The position numbers and the translations under genes were made by a program. A stretch of 40,174 nucleotides of DNA from Fischerella sp. CENA71 (GTDB lineage Bacteria; Cyanobacteriota; Cyanobacteriia; Cyanobacteriales; Nostocaceae), in contig JANBVI010000061.1 of NCBI GenBank assembly GCA_024239075.1, positions 1 to 40,174 of the forward strand. The letters are read 5' to 3'. The notes below the pieces were generated by a model. The model was given only the letters and a program-made list of their open reading frames with translations. It ran no database searches and had not been told where the DNA came from. This document shows, in pieces, positions 1 through 7,583 of this stretch (position 1 is its first letter; each line of letters opens with the position of its first letter).

Positions 1-986
1 ATGTAGACACAGCCAAAATATTCCCCCACGTTGACTGGCTGGGTGTTCCGAATTCTGTTTTTGGTTTGTTAGAAGCAGCGTTAGAGATTCAATACCGCAT
101 CCACGTCAATGAACAAGCGTTTTTAAAAGGGGAGGAAATTAAAGATTTTGACCCGATAGTATTTTTCATAGATGAAATCAACCTAATATTCACCAGATGG
201 AAGTCTATAAACGAAGCAGATTTAGAGAATGTCCTAGATCGCTTTGCTGACACACTATCTGGAGAAAGATTGGAATATTTCAACCAGTTCATGAGGATAG
301 AGTTAGGAAACTACAAACAGCAGTTTGCTAAGAAATTGCTATTATTCATCTGGCAGACGGGGCGAAGTCTGAGAGTGAAATCGTTGATAGCTGGTCAAAA
401 CCTTCAGCCTGGCAGTTTTGGAATGATGGTCAATGATTTGGCCAACTGCGCCTATATTTCCTTTGGTGACAGCATTAGAAGTTGTCAAAAATACAAGGTT
501 AGGGACATTGACGCTGATTTAATTTCTAAAAATAGCAATCTCCTGCAAAAGGCACTAAATAGCAATCCACAGTTAAAATACACCGCTTTGTATTGTCCCA
601 CCCAAGGAGAAGCATTTTTTGGCACTCTTCCCCCTCCAAATTACTACGAATGGGACAAAGAATTAGTCCGTCCAAAAATATCCAATTCGACGTCCAATGG
701 CACGTCCAATTGGACGGCAGACAGTCAAAATGTCCAATTACGTCCAACGCTGGACATATTACAGGATAAGGGATTGGACGTTTTTAAAGATGCGTCCAAG
801 CTACCGAAAAAATTCCAAAATCTCTCGTATGAGGCATACGTCCAACTCTGGCAGCGGCTACCCAAAAAGCCAGATAGAACTGTTTATAAGATGCTGGCAT
901 ATGAGCAAGTTTTTGGCGTGTCTCGTAGTAGTGATCGTAAAGTAATCTCAGATTTTATCGATTGGTTGGAACGGAATTTTAGTTAG
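1..986 (+). CDS. Plasmid P-loop ATPase, 3' part (near-duplicate of the gene at 35769)
   Basis: The reading frame is open from base 3 and runs off the left edge, so the gene starts outside the window. Compared with the full copy at 35769-36896, it begins at about residue 49; the Walker A loop is therefore outside, but the Walker B segment (FFIDEINLIF) is present. The protein looks like a FtsK/HerA-type or plasmid-transfer ATPase; its exact role is not known. The two copies are nearly identical in protein sequence except in a linker near residues 220-270, where the DNA carries repeated GTCCAA words in both. Similarity continues past the stop to about 1008 and then ends. The TTG at 66 is only an internal codon, not the start. 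Confidence 0.8.
   Translation, partial: VDTAKIFPHVDWLGVPNSVFGLLEAALEIQYRIHVNEQAFLKGEEIKDFDPIVFFIDEINLIFTRWKSINEADLENVLDRFADTLSGERLEYFNQFMRIELGNYKQQFAKKLLLFIWQTGRSLRVKSLIAGQNLQPGSFGMMVNDLANCAYISFGDSIRSCQKYKVRDIDADLISKNSNLLQKALNSNPQLKYTALYCPTQGEAFFGTLPPPNYYEWDKELVRPKISNSTSNGTSNWTADSQNVQLRPTLDILQDKGLDVFKDASKLPKKFQNLSYEAYVQLWQRLPKKPDRTVYKMLAYEQVFGVSRSSDRKVISDFIDWLERNFS
670..845. repeat. Iteron-like GTCCAA cluster inside the ATPase gene
   Basis: Within 176 bp there are about seven or eight direct GTCCAA words, mostly preceded by C or T, and two inverted TTGGAC copies, one forming the palindrome CGTCCAATTGGACG. The cluster lies in the variable linker of the coding sequence. The second gene copy has a matching cluster. 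The DNA word is kept although the encoded amino acids differ, which hints at selection on DNA. Confidence 0.6.
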
Positions 987-1002
987 GGAAAGGGGAATCA
1001 AT

Positions 1003-1527
1003 GCGATCGGACGACAAGGTGCAGATGTTGCCATCTTAATCCGCAAACTCCGCCAACGCAGCAAAAGTAATGACGAATTACTCTGCATTGGCACAAGTGC
1101 CACCATGTCAACGGAAGGTTCTCGTGAACAACGCCGCCAAGTTGTAGCAGATGTCGCCAGCAAATTATTTGGCGTAGAAATTAAAGCCAGCAATGTTATC
1201 GATGAAACCTTAGAACGTTCTATAAAACGTGATGAACCAACCATTGAAGAACTACGCCAAAGTATTCAAGCAGGTTTACCACCAGAATCAGAACAAACTT
1301 TAGAAAAGTTTCAAAAGCATCCCCTCGCCGCTTGGATAGAGATGAACTTCGGCTTAGAAGACAAAGAAGGGCATCTCGTCCGTCGCCAACCTATTACCCT
1401 TCAAGAAGGTGCAGAGAAACTAGCTTCTAAATGGGGTAAAAGTAGCCAAAGCGCATTTTGCCGCCATGCGTCGTCTGTAAAGCTTACTCAGACGCTTGTT
1501 TTAGAAAAAAAACTAACTTTTACCTAA
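1003..1527 (+). pseudogene. DEAD/DEAH-type helicase fragment, truncated at both ends
   Basis: The frame from about 1003 reads AIGRQGADVAILIRKL, then CIGTSATMSTEG (a helicase motif III-like TSAT), then VADVASKLFGVEI. This matches the middle of a large superfamily 2 helicase: the region after motif II, motif III and the following linker. The ATP-binding N terminus and the whole second RecA lobe are missing. The 5' break falls exactly where similarity between the two ATPase copies ends, at GCGATCG. The 3' break lies near 1430-1480, where the protein turns into unrelated sequence that also occurs inverted at 3405-3460. An ATG at 1105 is internal. The fragment is almost certainly non-functional. 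The helicase type cannot be fixed from this piece. Confidence 0.65.
1430..1485. repeat. Outer inverted repeat, left arm (partner 3405-3460)
   Basis: This arm contains GGGGTAAAAGTAGCCAA, then ATTTTGCCGCC and TAAAGCTT. The same words occur in the same order on the minus strand at 3405-3460. It lies outside the IS4 transposase relic and may mark the outer border of a larger element. Confidence 0.5.
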
Positions 1528-1947
1528 AATTTAGGATTTGGCAGACCAGATCCACTACATTTAGCCGTACCATTTGAACCCCTCTAATTTTTGGGGTCTG
1601 AAACCCTTGTGGCTACGTGACAAAATGCTGTGCTAAAAACTAGTGACTTTTACTGGTACAGCCAAAACAAGCTTTTTCTCAGCTTTTTGACTCAAGGAGT
1701 GACAAGCACCTCAAAAGCTTTGTTCAACAAGGGTTTAGAGTTTTGAAGCTGCGAATATAATCAAGGTAAAAATAAAAATGATAATCATTATTTTGGGGAG
1801 GAGTAGGAGAAACCGCTGTGCGGTTTTTCCTACTCCTGGTTGATTTGTTTTTCAACAAAAAACTTGAAGTTTAGGGCTTTTATTAATATAAAAAATGATT
1901 TAAATAATTAGTGAAAAACGATGACTACAGTCAGATTATTATGATAA

Positions 1948-3129
1948 TCAAGCTTCTTTTAGTATTGACATAGCTTTTAAACCCTTTTGGTAATTGAAAA
2001 TTTTATGACGGTTTATATTGATAATATCTTGGACAATATCTCCTAAAAAATCCCAGGCAATAATCCATAAATTACCGTAAAGACCTAACCAAAAGTTACT
2101 GTGTCTTCTTGAACGTCGTTTAACTTCATTCAGTCTAGATATATATTTTTGAAATCCTGATTGTTTAATCAACTTACCTTTTAATGTCGAAATTGTATAA
2201 GCTATTGCTATTAGTAAAATCAAGTTGGTAAGGCGGTGAGTATTAGCTTTACTACCTTCAAGATTATAACCCCCGGTTTTACAATCTTTAAACATTGCTC
2301 GGAGGCGGAGTGTCTCCGACTCCGCTCAATTCCCATACGATGACGGTAATTTTTTATAACTTCTTCAAGATTATCTAAATTTGTTAATAAAAACCAAGGT
2401 TCTTTCTCTATTTTTTGACTGTATTGTCTCTGACAGTAGGCAGCTAGATTAAAACGACCAAATCCTTTATTTTTAGTGATGTGGATATTTGATAAAAATA
2501 TCTTTGTTCCTGGAGTAACTCCCAGGTCAGAAAGCTTTTGATACTTACCTTTATGCTTTTTCAAGTAGGTTCCTTGTTTTTGACGAAAAATGAAATATAT
2601 TTTTTGAGGTGATTTTTGAGTCTTCAGCCAATAAGATAGTTCAACACCATGAAATTCTCTATCTCCTAAAATTACTAATTCATAGTTTTTCAATAAACGT
2701 AATACTGGTTTAATAACAGCTTGCTGTTCTCCTAAATTAGTGCTTCCTTTTTTTTCTAACATTTTCCAATATATTGGGATAGCTCGCTTTTGATAAATAA
2801 CAGCGATTACTAAAACATTGTTATTTTTCCATTGAGTTCTATCTAAGCTTATAATTAAACGGCTCCCCATCTGAAATTCTTGTTGAATAATAAGTTGAAC
2901 TATTGGAAACCAAAATAAAGGTAAGCTTAAACTTGATAAAGTTAAAAATCTTTGAATATGTTTTCGACGACTTTCATATGTTATTGGCAAGGGAAAACAA
3001 GCAGAAGAACCTTTCTATTCTTACTGTTTTTTGAACAGTTAACAACCAAATGAAAATTTTTAAAGTTTGGTATTGTGCATTTGTTAAGGATTGTTTAAAA
3101 TGTGACTCATATAATGGTAATAATTGCAT
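1948..3129 (-). pseudogene. IS4-family DDE transposase with frameshifts
   Basis: Three pieces in different frames make one transposase. The likely start is the ATG at 3129 (MQLLPLYESHF); the longer ORF from 3273 runs into the IS end and its hairpin. Frame one ends near 2990, where the expected continuation PLPITYESRRKHIQRF is in another frame. The middle piece has the first acidic residue (LDRTQW), the second (GDREFHGVEL) and the YRHRMGIE motif. The last piece resumes at MFKDCKTGGYNLE, completing the Y-(2)-R-(3)-E-(6)-K signature of IS4 transposases. A 25-26 nt dyad sits between E and the rest of this signature and breaks the frame. It is therefore inactive as it stands. Confidence 0.85.
2300..2324. 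repeat. Short dyad repeat inserted in the transposase gene
   Basis: This is an 11-bp stem with one mismatch and a TGT loop (CGGAGGCGGAG / CTCCGACTCCG). It interrupts the codons for the YREK signature; removing about 26 nt restores the family pattern. Size and structure fit the very small mobile dyad repeats (SDRs) described in Nostoc. Confidence 0.7.
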
Positions 3130-3404
3130 TTTTAGGTCTTCTTTATCAAACGTAGACCGATATTTTTTACCATAAAATCGTCTTTTATTATTAAAAATAA
3201 ATTTATACCAAGGTAGGGGGTGGGTGGTCGCTATGCGACCACCCACCCTCTCTACAATGATTATCATTTTCATTTAAAAATTGATTTTATCGGCAATGTC
3301 ACAACTCCAAAACCTTGTTTTAATAAGGTTTTGGGCTGCTTGTCACCCCTTGAGGCTTTTTGATAAAAACAGCGATTTTATTTCTGTAACTCTTTCATGG
3401 CAAG

Positions 3405-3460
3405 CCTTTCAAGCTTTACGTGGCGGCAAAATCTGTCTTGGCTACTTTTACCCCAATTTA
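3405..3460. repeat. Outer inverted repeat, right arm (partner 1430-1485)
   Basis: On the minus strand this reads TTGGGGTAAAAGTAGCCAA, ATTTTGCCGCC and TAAAGCTT, as in the left arm but with short deletions between the words. Confidence 0.5.
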
Positions 3461-3499
3461 GCGAAGGTATTGATATAAAACCATCATTAAACCCTCCAA

Positions 3500-3587
3500 A
3501 GATAAAGTCAAAGCTCATTATGAAAGCCTCAACCAATGGTGTGACAAGATGAAGGCTGTTGATGTAGCAGCGTTAATAACAGCTTAA
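3500..3587 (+). pseudogene. 3' tail of an unrecognised gene
   Basis: An in-frame stretch ends AHYESLNQWCDKMKAVDVAALITA followed by TAA at 3585-3587 (given here only as the tail of the frame). The composition looks protein-like, but there is no start and the upstream part is cut by the inverted-repeat DNA. No family was recognised. Confidence 0.3.
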
Positions 3588-3606
3588 TCCCATCATCACC
3601 AAACCT

Positions 3607-4989
3607 TTATCTGGCTTGGTTTAGCAACGATTCTCGCCCCTTGAGGTATTTATTAATGCAGTACAACTCAGTATGGTCATTACTATATCGGATAAAGTGT
3701 TCTCGCATTTGCGCCAGTCTTAAACGATAACTCGGATCGTTAAGCAGACAGAGTACCTTCTGTCGAATGCCGTCACTGGACTCTAAAGACATTCTTGCAC
3801 GTAGCCCTAGACCATGATATACAACTCGAGCGGAGTTGCCTGGCTGATCTGTACGCCTTGGGTAAACCAGCATCGGAACGGTCATCATTATACATTCCTT
3901 AATAGAGTTAAAACCACCATGTGTGATCATCACGCTAGCACGATGCAGAATTTCTAGTTGGGGAACAAAAGTATATACGTGTACATTTGATTTCTCAGAG
4001 CGTAATCTGTGCGTTAAAAAGTCAGATCCTGTTGCAATGATAAGTTCAAAAAGCAAATCCCCCTCAAATGCTTTGATAACTTTATGCAGAAAGTGAATGG
4101 CAATCCAATCATGCGCATGATGAACAGTACTCAATGAGCAAAGAATGATGTTTGCCTTACCGTTTATACCGTTCCAGGAAAAGCTTGGAACATATCGTTG
4201 AAAGTCAACGCACGGACCTATATACTCAGTATGGTTGGGTATACCCCGCTCACGTGGAAAGTCAAACTCCTTTACACTAAGTACAATCTCTGGCACACAC
4301 TTGAGTGCAAAATCAAACCTAAGTGGTCGTGTGACCCATTCTTCTGCAAGAGGGAAGCTTGCCTGTTCGGCAAGACGCTTGACAACTAGCTGTGAGGAAT
4401 AGGCGTTCACAAACTCTTGGAGGACGCAACCTAAGCGGTACCACCAGTAAACGAGTCGTTGATAAGCCCATGCAAGCTGTATTAGTAGACGTCGATAGAT
4501 CGTGGTTCCAGGAATTAACCGAGACGTGTATGGTGGGACGAGTGGATCGTAAGTGAATAATGGATAAACGCTTATTGAAAGGGCAGGAATGTTGTTTATC
4601 CAAAAAGGCATATAATAGCACAAAAAGAAGGGATCGAAGATCATCAAGTCAGGCTTGAGTTTGCTAATTAGATTTGAAACTTCAGTTGGTATAGTATTAA
4701 GTTCTTTGAGCAAGGCTTTAGCTTTAGATCGGCGATCACACCACACCTTCAAAGGATTATTGAGTAGTTTATTGTTTAATAGTGAGCCTTGTTGTTGAGG
4801 CAAGACACCCAATGGACGTAGAAATGATACATACTCGAAAGCAAAATTTTGCTCCAAAACAGCTTCTCGAATTCCTTCGTCCCCTAAGTAGATGACTGAG
4901 TCACCGCGTGCTTGCAACTTGCGAGCTATGGAAAAAGTTGGGTTTAAGTGGCCCTTGTAGTTCGCGACCACAAATACAATACGCGCCAT
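3607..4989 (-). CDS. GT1-family glycosyltransferase (MGT/YjiC/CrtX-like)
   Basis: The product is 460 aa, normal for the family. The N terminus (MARIVFVVANYKGHLNP) is the GT-B acceptor-domain start, with the GH-NP signature of MGT/UGT-like enzymes. The C-terminal Rossmann half has the donor-binding motif THGGFNSIKECIMMTVPML followed by YPRRTDQPGNSARV, where the conserved D-Q contacts the sugar of the nucleotide donor. It should transfer a sugar from an NDP-sugar to a small lipophilic or peptide acceptor in the cytoplasm. It is the last gene of the minus-strand biosynthetic run. The ATG is preceded by AGGT at a plausible distance. The acceptor and sugar cannot be named. The run of tailoring genes upstream argues for a secondary metabolite. 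Confidence 0.85.
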   Translation of the reverse strand: MARIVFVVANYKGHLNPTFSIARKLQARGDSVIYLGDEGIREAVLEQNFAFEYVSFLRPLGVLPQQQGSLLNNKLLNNPLKVWCDRRSKAKALLKELNTIPTEVSNLISKLKPDLMIFDPFFLCYYMPFWINNIPALSISVYPLFTYDPLVPPYTSRLIPGTTIYRRLLIQLAWAYQRLVYWWYRLGCVLQEFVNAYSSQLVVKRLAEQASFPLAEEWVTRPLRFDFALKCVPEIVLSVKEFDFPRERGIPNHTEYIGPCVDFQRYVPSFSWNGINGKANIILCSLSTVHHAHDWIAIHFLHKVIKAFEGDLLFELIIATGSDFLTHRLRSEKSNVHVYTFVPQLEILHRASVMITHGGFNSIKECIMMTVPMLVYPRRTDQPGNSARVVYHGLGLRARMSLESSDGIRQKVLCLLNDPSYRLRLAQMREHFIRYSNDHTELYCINKYLKGRESLLNQAR

Positions 4990-5151
4990 AAAAGTACCTA
5001 TTCATCAGAATCGAGCCGTGGATTCAGAAGTAACACTGTAGAGTTTATGTTGAGTGCTGCACAGGATGTAAAGGCGACTAAACTATTTTTTCACAAGGTT
5101 TTTAGACATTTTATAACCAATGGTCATAGATAGTAAAATGTGGATAAATCT

Positions 5152-5272
5152 CAATACGGTTTGGATAACGAGCAAAGAGGAAGGGTAAAAGGGTAAAGGG
5201 TAATAGTAAGAGTTAATAGACGTAAATTTTTTCCCTTCCCCTTAACTTTTTACCTTTAACCGAACCGTATTG
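5152..5272. repeat. Small inverted-repeat element (MITE-like) with CAATACGGTT ends
   Basis: About 120 bp begin CAATACGGTT and end with its complement; subterminal parts (GGGTAAAAGGGTAAAGG and ACTTTTTACCTTTAACC) are also roughly complementary. A half copy is at 13235-13259. The rest of the 5000-5450 gap shows no gene. Confidence 0.5.
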
Positions 5273-5453
5273 CCACTGCTCCCACGTGAAATTCTTAGGA
5301 TTGTTTTAGTCATTTGCTCACAAGGTGCTGATTTCTTTCATCTTTCAGCTTATACCTTGTGAGTTTTCTTACAACAACCCCCCACTTTTAAAACATCCCC
5401 TTAATATAGGTCACATCAGCCTTTGTGAAATTATAGTCATAAATCCGGTTTGT

Positions 5454-5987
5454 TTAAGTCTTTCCAAGAATTTGCTTTTGATATTCCTGCTCGGTAATTA
5501 TATCTGAAGTAGACTGCAACTGATCTAGAAAGACAATACCGTTGAGATGATCGTACTCGTGTTGGAAGCCGCGAGCAAGACTATCTGTTAATTCTTGTTT
5601 TAGTAAGCTGCCATTACGGTCAGTATACTCTACTCTGACGGTTCGGAATCTAGGAACTAATCCCCTAATCCCTGGGATACTAAAACAACCTTCCCAATCT
5701 TTGACAACATCACTTGAATGAGCAAGAATTCTAGGGTTAATCATGATAATGGGTTTCATGTCTGAAGCATCGGAAGACTTGGGATACGGACGGGGAGTAA
5801 TAATAAATAAACGATAAAATTTTGCTACTTGAGGCGCAGCAATTCCTTGACCACTGTTATGTGCAACTGTTGTCATCAAATCATCTATCAGTTCTTGTAT
5901 CTCCTCATCCAGGATGTTGTCAACCAAAGATGATTTTTGGAAGAGATTTGGATTACCTAGTTGAATGATAGGAAGTAACTTAGCCAT
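5454..5987 (-). CDS. def: Peptide deformylase
   Basis: The product is 177 aa from the ATG at 5987 (MAKLLPIIQLGNP); an in-frame extension upstream runs into the IS5 remnant and is not expected in the family. All three metal-site motifs are present: GQGIAAPQ (46-53), EGCFS (99-103, Cys ligand) and HEYDH (143-147, two His ligands and the catalytic Glu). Phe replaces the usual Leu in EGCLS, as in some divergent enzymes. The enzyme removes N-formyl groups from peptides. It sits inside the biosynthetic run, only about 15 kb from an NRPS with a formyltransferase domain. A cluster-specific role (deformylating a product, or a resistant copy) is therefore possible beside ordinary housekeeping. The assignment of the family is firm. 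Confidence 0.93.
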   Translation of the reverse strand: MAKLLPIIQLGNPNLFQKSSLVDNILDEEIQELIDDLMTTVAHNSGQGIAAPQVAKFYRLFIITPRPYPKSSDASDMKPIIMINPRILAHSSDVVKDWEGCFSIPGIRGLVPRFRTVRVEYTDRNGSLLKQELTDSLARGFQHEYDHLNGIVFLDQLQSTSDIITEQEYQKQILGKT

Positions 5988-6002
5988 AATTAGTTTTAAT
6001 AG

Positions 6003-6125
6003 ACCTCTTGCACGAATCAAGAAAACAAGGCAAGCTCATAGTTGAGAAGTCCGGCAATCAAATTACATCGCAGACCAAACCGTTTTCTGCGATTGCGATA
6101 TTGACGCAGTACAAAGTTGATTTCC
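6003..6125 (-). pseudogene. IS5-family transposase C-terminal remnant
   Basis: The minus strand encodes YRNRRKRFGLRCNLIAGLLNYELALFS and a stop at 6017-6019, the typical IS5-group C terminus, followed by what looks like the IS end (tagacctcttgc). It abuts the deformylase start. A sister remnant is at 20374-20530. Beyond it, 6126-6335 holds nothing recognisable. Confidence 0.75.
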
Positions 6126-6335
6126 TTGCTGTGTAACTAATTAGCTAGCTTTATATCATCAACGCACTCTGTGATCGCCTCTTTCAGGATATAACGAGTT
6201 TGAAAACAGGGTAATTAAATTACATCAAATTTTCTTGGTGCAGGATGTGAGTTAAGGAAGTTTTATAACTTACTTGAGTCAGTTCAGGCTATACAAGTTA
6301 TAAATTTCTTTGTAGTATTGTATACTACAAATTCC

Positions 6336-7361
6336 TTAAAATAACATTGCGGCAGAAGCAAGATCGAACTTATTCTGATGGAACGTTGGGTCTATCTCCA
6401 TCATCTTCATGATTAGATTGGAGATAGCATCTTCTGTCACCTGGTGAGTTTGAGTTTTATAATCACATTGCAACTCGGATAGCCAAGAATGACCAGGCTT
6501 CATTGTGAGCCACCCGCGTCGCCAGCAGCGAAGCGGCTCAGTTCGTTGCTCCTCAGCCACTAAAAGCAGGATTTTAAATGTCATATCGGATGAGGACAAC
6601 CACGTTTGAAGGCGCTGTGTAAAGGAAGAGTCCGGGTAGTCGTTCATCGCTAAATTGACTTGGCAGTATCCGTCTGTAGTTAGGTGGTAGCAAATGCAGC
6701 TAAAGAACCGAGATAAGATTTGCTCTCCGGCCAATAGTGGGCTCTTAAACTCACCTTGCTCGTCATAGGTTGGAGAATTAAAAACGATACGATCAAAGCG
6801 CTGATCTTTAATAGTGTTGAATAGATCGCCAGCAAGAAATTCCACATTGGTGACACCATTGAGCATAGCATTGAACTGGGCTATATTAAGTGCGCGGGGA
6901 TTAATGTCTACTGCCATCACCTGCTCTGCGTAGCGCGACATCACCAACGCCAACACACCGCAGCCTGTTCCCATGTCTAGGGCATATTTGGTCGGGCCTC
7001 TTACCAAAAGACGTGTCAACAACGGTGCTTCCCAAAGAGGGTCTAAGTAAGACGGTATCTGTTCTGTAGAGGGAATTTTGGGATCTGAGAACAAGACCAA
7101 GCCTTCTACTAAATGAATGCAGAAAGGTGAAGAGAAGCCGTTGCTGTATTCATCGATGAGTCCACATTGCTTTAGAAAGAGTAACTCCTGAGATGGAATC
7201 GAAGTGGACAAGGGATCAACAACAAAACGATTTCCTGAAAAAAGGCGCTTTAAAGCCACATCATCTGGCTTGATGGATAGATTCCGCTTAAGCAGTTGTC
7301 CAATTGCAATTAAATCCTCTACTGAGCTATGCTTTGCACTTACTTGTCGACATCCTATCAT
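6336..7361 (-). CDS. Class I SAM-dependent methyltransferase (HemK/RsmC-like fold)
   Basis: The product is 341 aa. The C-terminal half is a Rossmann methyltransferase: motif I LDMGTGCGVLAL (about 128-139), motif II acidic residue in AVDINPRAL, an acidic motif III (AGDLFN), and NSPT (195-198) in place of the NPPY motif of N-methyltransferases. The N-terminal 110 residues resemble the substrate-recognition region of methyltransferase-small proteins. It could N-methylate a small molecule or a peptide amide; the change of NPPY to NSPT makes the target uncertain. It lies between the DegT aminotransferase and the deformylase on the same strand, with gaps of 220-350 bp, so it need not be in one tight operon. 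A housekeeping RNA or protein methyltransferase is the alternative. Confidence 0.8.
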   Translation of the reverse strand: MIGCRQVSAKHSSVEDLIAIGQLLKRNLSIKPDDVALKRLFSGNRFVVDPLSTSIPSQELLFLKQCGLIDEYSNGFSSPFCIHLVEGLVLFSDPKIPSTEQIPSYLDPLWEAPLLTRLLVRGPTKYALDMGTGCGVLALVMSRYAEQVMAVDINPRALNIAQFNAMLNGVTNVEFLAGDLFNTIKDQRFDRIVFNSPTYDEQGEFKSPLLAGEQILSRFFSCICYHLTTDGYCQVNLAMNDYPDSSFTQRLQTWLSSSDMTFKILLLVAEEQRTEPLRCWRRGWLTMKPGHSWLSELQCDYKTQTHQVTEDAISNLIMKMMEIDPTFHQNKFDLASAAMLF

Positions 7362-7583
7362 TTGCTTGTAAAATAAGGGTTAATTGGAGATAAGTAGAAC
7401 GAGGTGAAAAAAACCAAACTGTGTAAAGATAAGTAAACACGTAGAATGTGTATACCAAGGTAATAGAGATAACCTTAAGCTTTATTCTTCAGATTTTTCA
7501 CTATCCGTTCTCGATAGTTTTGTTCATAGATATGGATATCAGAATCTGTCACTGAGTAATTCTTCACTCCATTCTGTTATGCT

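Larger units (their letters stand above)
1690..3362. mobile_element. IS4-family insertion sequence, decayed, with about 100-bp imperfect inverted ends
   Basis: The two ends (about 1690-1789 and 3256-3362) align as inverted repeats over roughly 100 bp without gaps, with a perfect 15-bp AAAATGATAATCATT at 1775-1789 opposite 3256-3270. Just inside each end is a strong hairpin: 1801-1835 (16-bp stem with one mismatch, TGT loop) and 3218-3248 (14-bp perfect stem, TAT loop). A broken DDE transposase gene fills the interior. Further matching words outside the ends (1430-1485 and 3405-3460) leave the true outer border uncertain. Confidence 0.65.

Noticed and set aside
670-845. GTCCAA words as a plain peptide repeat
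   Set aside because: The words fall on different codons and encode different residues, so a protein repeat does not explain them.
3281-3478. 65-aa plus-strand ORF after the IS
   Set aside because: It is made up of the IS right end and outer inverted repeat; no protein family resemblance.
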